A stretch of DNA of 64,000 nt from Taeniopygia guttata (taxonomy: Eukaryota > Chordata > Aves > Passeriformes > Estrildidae): NCBI RefSeq assembly GCF_048771995.1, contig NC_133060.1, positions 1,607,501 to 1,671,500 of the forward strand, read 5' to 3'. Positions 55,340 to 64,000 of this stretch are shown here, one piece after another (the first letter of the stretch is position 1; each line of letters starts with the position of its first letter). The translations under genes were made by a program, and so were the position numbers. The notes under the pieces were generated by a model that was given only the letters and a program-made list of their open reading frames with translations, did not search any database and had not been told where the DNA came from.

Positions 55340-56110
55340 GTGTTCCAGAATCCAAAAAAAATGTGGATATTTGGGGTCACCTCAAACCCGGGCTGGGAGT
55401 GGTTTTTGGGGTGCTGGGGGTGATTTTTGGGGTGCTGGGGGTGATTTTTGGGGGTTTTTTTTGTGTTTTAGGTGTGATCTTGCGCTTGCCCACTCCCCTT
55501 GTGCCCCCCATTTTCCCCCCATCATTGTCCCCCCATTTTCCTGCCCCCCAAGTCCCTTTTTTGCCTTTTTTGCCTTTTTTTTCCTTCTCATCCCCCTCCC
55601 ACCATTTTTCCCTCTTAAATTCTGAAACCCCCCAGAGTTCCAGAATCCCAAAAAAATGTGGATATTTGGGGTGACCTCAAACCCGGGCTGGGAGTGGTTT
55701 TTGGGGGGCTGGGGGTGATTTTTGGGGTGGTTGGGGGTGAGTTGAGGGGTTTTTTCTGTGTTTTAGGTGTGATCTTGCTCTTGCCCACTCCCCTTGTGCC
55801 CCCCATTTTCCCCCCCATCATTGTCCCCCCATTTTCCTGCCCCCCACAACCCTTTTTTTTGCCTTTTTTGCCTTTTTTTTCCTTCTCATCCCCCTCCCCA
55901 CCATTTCTCCCTCTTAAATTCTGAACCCCCCCCTGGAGTTCCAGAATCCCAAAAAAATGTGGATATTTGGGGTCACCTCAAACCCGGGCTGGGAGTGGTT
56001 TTTGGGGTGCTGGGGGTGATTTTTGGGGGGCTGGGGGTGATTTTTGGGGTTTTTTTTTGTGTTTTAGGTGTGATCTTGCTCTTGCCCACTCCCCTTTTTC
56101 CCCCATCCTC
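55340..56110. repeat. About 300-bp tandem repeat, 3 copies
   Basis: Units: AAAAAAATGTGGATATTTGG, CTCAAACCCGGGCTGGGAGT, GTGCTGGGGGTGATTTTTGG, TGTGTTTTAGGTGTGATCTT, CTTGCCCACTCCCC, then C-rich tracts. A TTTTTTGTGTTTTAG acceptor-like string is present in each copy. Confidence 0.9.
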
Positions 56111-56153
56111 CTGCTGCTGTTCGTGTCCTTTGCCCTGTCACTGTTAGTGGGGA

Positions 56154-56159
56154 AATAAA
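56154..56159 (+). terminator. Candidate TRIM poly(A) signal
   Basis: AATAAA in GTTAGTGGGGAAATAAAAG with GTTGCTGTGC just after, the classical layout of a cleavage site. It lies 5.3 kb past the TRIM stop, so the transcript would include the whole PRY-SPRY copy array in its 3' UTR. The A-run that follows (56171) could instead mark an old retrocopy. Confidence 0.5.
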
Positions 56160-56299
56160 AGTTGCTGTGCAAAAAAAAAACTAAAAAAAAATCCTTAAAA
56201 CACAATAATTTTGTGGGTTTTTTTTGGTGCTGGAAAAGGAGGAAAAGCTGCTCCTGATCAGGAGGGAATGGAGACAAAAAAATGTTCGTGTCTCCAAAT

Positions 56300-57365
56300 C
56301 TGAGGGGTTTTGGGGCACTTGAAATTCCTGTTTTGGATCTTCTGAGGATCTGTAAGTTCAAATTCTGGTTTAAATCAAAGAGTTTTAAATGGAAATTAAA
56401 TGAAGTTTCAAGGAAAAGTTTGAAGAATTGGGAGCTCCCAAATTTGGGGCACTTGAAATTCCAGTTTTGGAGCTTCTGAGTATCTGTAAGTTCAAATTCT
56501 GGTTTAAATCAAAGAGTTTTAAATGGAAATTAAATGAAGTTTCAAGGAAAAGTTTGAAGCTCCCAAATTTGGGGCACTTGAAATTCATGTTTTGGAGCTT
56601 CTGAGGATCTGTAAGTTCAAATTCTGGTTTAAATCAAAGAGTTTTAAATGGAAATTAAATGAATTTTCAAGGAAAAGGTTGAAGAATTGGGAGCTCCCAA
56701 ATTTGGGGGCACTTGAAATTCCTGTTTTGGAGCTTCTGAGTATCTGTAAGTTCAAATTCTGGTTTAAAACAAAGAGTTTTAAATGGAAATTAAATGAAGT
56801 TTCAAGGAAAAGTTTGAAGAATTGGGAGCTCCCAAATTTGGGGCACTTGAAATTCCAGTTTTGGAGCTTCTGAGTATCTGTAAGTTCAAATTCTGGTTTA
56901 AATCAAAGAGTTTTAAGTGGAAATTAAATGAAGTTTCAAGGAAAAGTTTGAAGAATTGGGAGCTCCCAAATTTGGGGCACTTGAAATTCCTGTTTTGGAG
57001 CTTCTGAGGATCTGTAAGTTCAAATTCTGGTTTAAATCAAAGAGTTTTAAATGGAAATTAAATGAAGTTTCAAGGAAAAGTTTGAAGAATTGGGAGCTCC
57101 CAAATTTGGGGCATTTGAAATTCATGTTTTGGAGCTTTTGAGGATCTGTAAGTTCAAATTCTGGTTTAAATCAAAGAGTTTTAAATGGAAATTAAATGAA
57201 ATTTCAAGGAAAAGTTTGAAGAATTGGGAGCTCCCAAATTTGGGGCACTTGAAATTCCTGTTTTGGATCTTCTCAGTATCTGTAAGTTCAAATTCTGGTT
57301 TAAATCAAAGAGTTTTAAGTGGAAATTAAATGAAATTTCAAGGAAAAGTTTGAAGCTCCCAAATT
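56300..57365. repeat. About 134-bp tandem repeat, 8 copies, between convergent genes
   Basis: Units: TGAGGATCTGTAAGTTCAAA, GGTTTAAATCAAAGAGTTTT, GAAATTAAATGAAGTTTCAA, GGAGCTCCCAAATTTGGGGC. Short deletions in two copies. No coding role. Confidence 0.93.
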
Positions 57366-57470
57366 TGGGTCCCAAATTGGGTGTTTGGTGTCCCCAAACC
57401 ACCCAAATCTCACTTTCTTATTTATTAATAAATATCTGACACCAAATCCCACTTTTACCCAAAATAAGCA

Positions 57471-57476
57471 TTTATT
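57471..57476 (-). terminator. ZNF692: Candidate ZNF692 poly(A) signal
   Basis: On the minus strand CCTCAATAAATGCTTATTTTG, in a short unique island (57370-57510) after the 3' array. It lies 3.2 kb beyond the stop. Position and orientation fit the gene end; inferred. Confidence 0.45.
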
Positions 57477-57509
57477 GAGGATCCACTTGTGGCAATATTG
57501 GGCTCCAGG

Positions 57510-60500
57510 GAAGCTGGGATTTGGCAAAAAAGAAAAAAAAATGGGATTTGGCTGAAAACTTGGGATTGCATCTGGGATTTGGCTGAAAATATGGGATTTT
57601 CCCCCCAGAGTTTGCAAAAAAAAAAGGATTTGTCTGAAAACTTGGGGTTTCATCTGGGATTTGGCTGAAAATATGGGATTTTCCCCCAGATTTGGCAAAA
57701 AAAAAAGGGAATTATTTGTCTGAAAACTTGGGGTTTCATCTGGGATTTGGCTGAAAATATGGGATTTTCCCCCAGATTTGGAAAAAAAAAGAAGGATTTG
57801 TCTGAAAATTTGGGGTTTCATCTGGGATTTGGCTGAAAATATGGGATTTTTCCCCAGATTTGGCAAAAAAAAAAAGGATTTGTCTGAAAACTTGGGGTTT
57901 CATCTGGGATTTGGCTGAAAATATGGGATTTTCCCCCAGATTTGGCAAAAAAAAAAAGGATTTGTCTGGAAACTTGGGGTTTCATCTGAGATTTGGCTGA
58001 AAATATAGGATTTTTCCCCAGATTTGGCCAAAAAAAAGGAAGGATTTGTCTGAAAACTTGGGGTTTCATCTGGGATTTGTTTAAAAAATTGGGATTTTCC
58101 CCCAGTTTTACCTTTCCCATTTTCCCCGATTTTCCTCCAGTGCCCAGACTGAAAATCTGGGATTTTTCCCCAGATTTGGCAAAAAAAAAAAAAAGAAGGA
58201 TTTGGCTGAAAAATTGGGATTTTCCCCCAGTTTTACCTCTCCCATTTTCCCCGATTTTCCTCCAGTGCCCAAACTGAAAATCTGGTATTTTTCCCCAGAT
58301 TTTTCCCCAGATTTTTCCCCAGATTTTTCCCCAGATTTGGCAAAAAAAAAAAAAGCAGGATTTGGCTGAAAAATTGGGATTTTCCCCCAGTTTTACCTTT
58401 CCCGTTTTCCCCGATTTTCCTCCAGCGCCCAAAGTGAAAATCTGGGATTTTTCCCCAGATTTGGCAAAAAAAAAAAAGAAGGATTTGGCTGAAAAATTGG
58501 GATTTTCCCCCAGTTTTACCTTTCCCATTTCCCCGATTTTCCTCCAGCGCCCAAACTGAAAATCTGGGATTTTTCCCCAGATTTTTCCCCAGATTTTTCC
58601 CCAGATTTTTCCCCAGATTTTCCCCCAGATTTTTCCCCAGATTTTTCCCCAGATTTGGCAATAAAAAAAGAAAGATTTGTCTGAAAAATTGGGATTTTCC
58701 CAGTTTTACCTTTCCCATTTTCCCCGATTTTCCTCCAGCGCCCAAACTGAAAATTTGGGATTTTCCCCAGATTTTTCCCCAGATTTTTCCCCAGATTTGG
58801 CAAAAAAAAAAAGAAGGATTTGGCTGAAAAATTGGGATTTTCCCCCAGTTTTACCTTTCCCATTTTCCTCCAGTGCCCAAACTGAAAATCTGGGATTTTT
58901 CCCCAGATTTTTCCCCAGATTTTTCCCCAGATTTGGCAATAAAAAAAGAAGGATTTGTCTGAAAAATTGGGATTTTCCCCCAGTTTTACCTTTCCGATTT
59001 TCCCCGATTTTCCTCCAGTGCCCAAACTGAAAATCTGGGATTTTTCCCCAGATTTTTCCCCAGATTTTTCCCCAGATTTGGCAAAAAAAAAAAGAAGGAT
59101 TTGACTGAAAAATTGGGATTTTCCCCAGTTTTACCTTTCCCATTTTCCCCGATTTTCCTCCAGTGCCCAAACTGAAAATCTGGGATTTTTCCCCATATTT
59201 TCCCCCAGATTTTTCCCCAGATTTTTCCCCAGATTTTTCCCCAGATTTGGCAAAAAAAAAAGAATTTGGCTGAAAAATTGGGATTTTCCCCCAGTTTTAC
59301 CTTTCCCATTTTCCCCGATTTTCCTCCAGCGCCCAAACTGAAAATCTGGGACTTTTCCCCAGATTTTTCCCCAGATTTTTCCCCAGATTTGGCAAAAAAA
59401 AAGAAGGATTTGGCTGAAAAATCGGGATTTTCCCCCAGTTTTACCTTTCCCATTTTCCCCGATTTTCCTCCAGTGCCCAAACTGAAAATCTGGGATTTTT
59501 CCCCAGATTTTGCAAAAAAAAAGGAAGGATTTGGCTGAAAAATTGGGGATTTTCCCCCAGTTTTACCTTTCCCATTTTCCCCGATTTTCCTCCAGTGCCC
59601 GAACTGAAAATCTGGGATTTTTCCCCAGATTTTTCCCCAGATTTTCCCCAGAATTTCCATATATTTTTGGCACCTAGAGCTGCCTCACACGATCCAGCAT
59701 CGTCCCCGATTTTGCTCCAGCGCCCAAACTGAAAATCTGGGATTTTTCCCCAGATTTGGCAAAAAAAAAAAAGCAGGATTTGGCTGAAAAATTGGGATTT
59801 TCCCCCAGTTTTACCTTTCCCATTTTCCCCGATTTTCCTCCAGTGCCCAAACTGAAAATCTGGGATTTCCCCCCAGATTTTGCAAAAAAAAAGAAGAATT
59901 TGGCTGAACAATTGGGATTGCATCTGGGGATTTGGCTGAAAATCTGGGATTTTTCCCCAGAGTTTGCAAAAAAAAAAGAAGGATTTGTCTGAAAACTTGG
60001 GATTGCATCTGGGGATTTGGCTGAAAATCTGGGATTTTTCCCCAGATTTTTCCCAGATTTTTCCCCAAATTTTCCCCCAGATTTGGCAAAAAAAAAAAGC
60101 AGGATTTGTCTGAAAAATTGGGATTTTCCCCCAGTTTTACCTTTCCCATTTTCCCCGATTTTCCTCCAGCGCCCAAACCAAAATCTGGGATTTTTCCCTA
60201 GATTTGGCAAAAAAAAAAGGATTTGGTTGAAAACTTGGGGTTTCATCTGGGATTTGGCTGAAAAATTGGGATTTTCCCCCAGTTTTACCTTTCCCATTTT
60301 CCCCGATTTTCCTCCAGCGCCCAAACTGAAAATTTGGGATTTTTCCCCAGATTTGGCAAAAAAAAAGAAGGATCTGTCTGAAAACTTGGGGTTTCATCTG
60401 GGATTTGGCTGAAAAATTGGGATTTTCCCCCAGTTTTACCTTTCCCATTTTCCCCGATTTTCCTCCAGTGCCCAAACTGAAAATTTGGGATTTTTCCCCA

Positions 60501-60660
60501 GATTTGGCAAAAAAAAAAAGGAGGATTTGTCTGAAAAATCGGGATTTTTCCCCAGATTTTTCCCCAGATTTTTCCCCACATTTGGCAAAAAAAAAAGAAG
60601 GATTTGCCTGAAAAATCGGGATTTTCCCAGTTTTACCTTTCCCATTTTCCTCCAGCGCCC
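57510..60660. repeat. Compound 100-130-bp array in the ZNF692 3' region
   Basis: Plus-strand units: GGATTTGGCTGAAAAATTGG, GATTTTCCCCCAGTTTTACC, TTTCCCATTTTCCCCGATTT, TCCTCCAGCGCCCAAACTGA, then one to six ATTTTTCCCCAG subunits and an A-run. Early units (57510-58090) instead carry TTGGGGTTTCATCTGGGAT. The last unit runs into the unique sequence at 60655 (GCGCCCAAACCAGGAC), 30-odd bases from the ZNF692 stop. Every unit has multiple pyrimidine-CAG strings on the plus strand. Confidence 0.93.
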
Positions 60661-60695
60661 AAACCAGGACAGGACAAATCCTTTAGGACGCCCCA

Positions 60696-60996
60696 TCACC
60701 CATCCCCTGATTTTGGGGCGTTCCCAGATCCCGCCCCATATTCCAGCGGGGTCCCCACGACATTCCCAAAAATCTCCGGAGGTTCCACATTCCCGGGGGG
60801 CTCCGGTTGGTTCCGAATTCCTTCCCCAAAATTCCCGGCGTGGCTTTTGCTCTTGTGGGCGGCGACGTTGTCGCGTTTTTCGAATTTCTTGCCGCAGACG
60901 TCGCACGGGAATCGGTAGGAGGAGTCGGCGTCGTGTTTTTTCATGTGCCAGTTCAAAGAGGCTTTTTGGCGGCAGGTGAAGCCGCAGATTTCACAC
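60696..60996 (-). CDS. ZNF692: ZNF692 terminal coding exon (partial gene; rest lies beyond the window)
   Basis: Minus strand: acceptor TTTTTTAACCCTCCCAG, exon from 60996 down to stop TGA at 60698-60696. Encodes the last two C2H2 fingers: one opening CEICGFTCRQKASLNWH and one opening CDVCGKKFEKRDNVAAHKSK, then a proline-rich tail ending SGNAPKSGDG. The phrase CEICGFTCRQKASLNWH is characteristic of ZNF692 (AREBP), a nuclear transcription repressor. The exon needs two bases from the preceding exon (phase 2) to complete the codon before C. Upstream exons, with further fingers, must lie past 64000. Confidence 0.85.
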
Positions 60997-61019
60997 CTGG
61001 GAGGGTTAAAAAACCAAAA

Positions 61020-61200
61020 AATAAATAATCCGACCAAAAAAAAAATATCCAACCAAAAAAAAAAATATCCAACCAAAAAAAAAAATATCCAACCAAAAAA
61101 AAAATATCCAACCAAAAAAAAAATATCCAACCAAAAAAAAAATATCCAACGAAAAAAAAAAATATCCAACCAAAAAAAAAATATCCAACCAAAAAAAAAT
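61020..61200. repeat. (ATATCCAACCAAAAAAAAA)n microsatellite in ZNF692 intron
   Basis: About nine copies of a 19-base unit. On the gene's strand it is T-rich (TTTTTTTTGGTTGGATAT) and sits just upstream of the acceptor at 60997. Confidence 0.95.
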
Positions 61201-61239
61201 AATCCCTCAGGGATGTGGCACGGGGAGAAGCGACCCTGG
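61201..61239. other. Short unique segment in ZNF692 intron
   Basis: CTCAGGGATGTGGCACGGGG and following bases are single-copy. Could border an exon, but no consistent frame or splice pair was found. Confidence 0.3.
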
Positions 61240-64000
61240 AATTTGAAGTTTCTGGGATTTACTGGGTGGGAACTGGGATTTACTGGGTGGGAATCAAACT
61301 GGGATTTACTGGGTGGGAATGGGATTTACTGGGAATGGGACTGGGATTTACTGGAAGGGCAGGGATGGGATTTACTGGGAGGGAATCAAACTGGGATTTA
61401 CTGGGAATGGGACTGGGATTTACTGGGTGGGAATGGGACTGGGATTTACTGGAAGGGCAGGGATGGGACTGGGATTTACTGGGAATGGGACTGGGATTTA
61501 CTGGGAATGGGACTGGGATTTACTGGGAATGGGACTGGGATTTACTGGGAGGGAATGGGACTGGGATTTACTGGGAGGGAATGGGACTGGGATTTACTGG
61601 GAGGGGATGGGAATGGAACTGGGATTTACTGGGAATGGGACTGGGATTTACTGGGAGGGAATGGGACTGGGATTTACTGGGAGGGAATGGAACTGGGATT
61701 TACTGGGAGGGGATGGGAATGGAACTGGGATTTACTGGGAATGGGACTGGGATTTACTGGGAATGGGACTGGGATTTACTGGGAATGGGACTGGGATTTA
61801 CTGGGAATGGGACTGGGATTTACTGGGAATGGGACTGGGATTTACTGGGAATGGAACTGGGATTTACTGGGAATGGGACTGGGATTTACTGGGAATGGGA
61901 CTGGGATTTACTGGGAATGGAACTGGGATTTACTGGGTGGGAATCAAACTGGGATTTACTGGGAATGGGACTGGGATTTACTGGGTGGGAATGGGACTGG
62001 GATTTACTGGGAGGGAATGGGACTGGGATTTACTGGGTGGGAATGGGACTGGGATTTACTGGGAATGGGACTGGGATTTACTGGGAATGGAACTGGGATT
62101 TACTGGGTGGGAATGGGACTGGGATTTACTGGAAGGGAATGGGACTGGGATTTACTGGGAATGGAACTGGGATTTACTGGGTGGGAATGGGACTGGGATT
62201 TACTGGGAATGGGACTGGGATTTACTGGGTGGGAATGGGACTGGGATTTACTGGGAATGGAACTGGGATTTACTGGGTGGGAATGGAACTGGGATTTACT
62301 GGGAGGGAATGGAACTGGGATTTACTGGGAGGGAATGGGACTGGGATTTACTGGGTGGGAATGGAACTGGGATTTACTGGAAGGGCAGGGATGGGACTGG
62401 GATTTACTGGGTGGGAATGGGACTGGGATTTACTGGGAATGGAACTGGGATTTACTGGAAGGGGATGGAAATGGAACTGGAATTTACTGGGTGGGAATCA
62501 AACTGGGATTTACTGGGTGGGAATGGGACTGGGATTTACTGGGAATGGAACTGGGATTTACTGGGTGGGAATGGGACTGGGATTTACTGGGAATGGAACT
62601 GGGATTTACTGGGAATGGAACTGGGATTTACTGGGTGGGAATGGGACTGGGATTTACTGGGAATGGAACTGGGATTTACTGGGTGGGAATGGGACTGGGA
62701 TTTACTGGGAATGGAACTGGGATTTACTGGGAATGGGACTGGGATTTACTGGGAGGGAATGGAACTGGGATTTACTGGGAATGGGACTGGGATTTACTGG
62801 GTGGGAATGGGACTGGGATTTACTGGGAATGGAACTGGGATTTACTGGGAATGGAACTGGGATTTACTGGGAGGGAATGGAACTGGGATTTACTGGGTGG
62901 GAATGGGACTGGGATTTACTGGGTGGGAATGGAACTGGGATTTACTGGGAATGGAACTGGGATTTACTGGGAATGGAACTGGGATTTACTGGGAGGGAAT
63001 GGAACTGGGATTTACTGGGTGGGAATGGGACTGGGATTTACTGGGAATGGGACTGGGATTTACTGGGAATGGGACTGGGATTTACTGGGTGGGAATCAAA
63101 CTGGGATTTACTGGAAGGGAGTGGGATGGAACTGGGATTTACTGGGTGGGAATGGGAATGGGGCTGGGATTTACTGGGAATGGAACTGGGATTTACTGGG
63201 AATGGAACTGGGATTTACTGGGTGGGAATCAAACTGGGATTTACTGGGAGGGAATGGAACTGGGATTTACTGGGTGGGAATGGAACTGGGATTTACTGGG
63301 AATGGGACTGGGATTTACTGGGAATGGGACTGGGATTTACTGGGAATGGAACTGGGATTTACTGGGAATGGAACTGGGATTTACTGGGAATGGAACTGGG
63401 ATTTACTGGGAATGGAACTGGGATTTACTGGGTGGGAATGGGACTGGGATTTACTGGGAATGGAACTGGGATTTACTGGGAATGGGACTGGGATTTACTG
63501 GGAATGGAACTGGGATTTACTGGGAATGGAACTGGGATTTACTGGGAATGGGACTGGGATTTACTGGGAATGGAACTGGGATTTACTGGGTGGGAATGGG
63601 ACTGGGATTTACTGGGAATGGGACTGGGATTTACTGGGAATGGGACTGGGATTTACTGGGAATGGAACTGGGATTTACTGGGAATGGGACTGGGATTTAC
63701 TGGGAATGGGACTGGGATTTACTGGGTGGGAACTGGGATTTACTGGGTGGGAATGGAACTGGGATTTACTGGGAATGGGACTGGGATTTACTGGGTGGGA
63801 ATGGGACTGGGATTTACTGGGAATGGAACTGGGATTTACTGGGAATGGGACTGGGATTTACTGGGTGGGAATGGGATTTACTGGAAGGGCAGGGATGGGA
63901 CTGGGATTTACTGGGTGGGAATGGAACTGGGATTTACTGGGAATGGAACTGGGATTTACTGGGTGGGAATGGGACTGGGATTTACTGGGTGGGAATCAAA
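61240..64000. repeat. 22-bp G-rich minisatellite reaching the window end (ZNF692 intron)
   Basis: Over 110 units of GGGATTTACTGGGAATGGGACT with GGTGG-extended variants (GGGTGGGAAT) and AATGGAACT variants. The plus strand contains GGGACTGGGATTTACTGGG followed by AATGGG again and again, i.e. four G-triplets with loops of 3, 7 and 3, fitting the G-quadruplex rule. The array is cut by the window end. Confidence 0.95.

Overview
The window looks like a bird chromosome segment, most likely a songbird microchromosome, from the TRIM / extended MHC-B neighbourhood. Three things point this way. The genes are multi-exon, with very GC-rich exons set in AT-rich, repeat-packed introns. The gene set is an L-amino-acid oxidase, a KRAB-C2H2 zinc finger, a RING/B-box/PRY-SPRY TRIM protein and ZNF692; from memory, genes of these kinds lie in the chicken chromosome 16 B region. 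The solitary LTR-like repeats also look avian.

Layout. 1-4550: a decayed LTR piece and a 167-bp satellite, no gene recognised. 4553-16508 (+): a complete seven-exon secreted flavin L-amino-acid oxidase (520 aa), with TATA box, signal peptide, dinucleotide-binding motif and stop. Its 5.8-kb first intron is mostly a roughly 12-bp array of TTTTTAGGT units. 16.5-19.2 kb: two arrays directly behind its stop, the second carrying about 16 AATAAA signals and six octamer sites. 19.2-31.6 kb (+): a KRAB-type zinc-finger gene with a short KRAB exon (24998-25064) and a 12-finger exon (about 28031-29346); its introns and 3' region are minisatellite. 31.6-33.9 kb: spacer with a YY1-like cluster, an LTR and a compact NRF1/TATA promoter. 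33915-50835 (+): a seven-exon TRIM gene (499 aa). 50.8-56.2 kb: thirteen tandem partial copies of its last exon, then a candidate poly(A) site. 57.4-64.0 kb (-): the last exon of ZNF692 (60696-60996), its long 3' array and a G-rich array filling its upstream intron to the window edge. TRIM and ZNF692 converge tail to tail.

All exon joins proposed for the oxidase and TRIM genes keep phase and sum to whole codons (1563 and 1500 nt), which supports both models strongly.

Roughly 70% of the window (about 45 kb, estimated by eye) is tandem repeat of about 30 independent families. The main oddity is that many arrays contain, or abut, splice sites or ends of the exon next to them: extra acceptors in oxidase intron 6, the zinc-finger intron and TRIM intron 5; extra donors in TRIM intron 3; repeated stop-codon regions after the zinc-finger gene; and repeated PRY-SPRY tails after TRIM. 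This looks like tandem amplification seeded at exon edges, producing hundreds of decoy splice signals.
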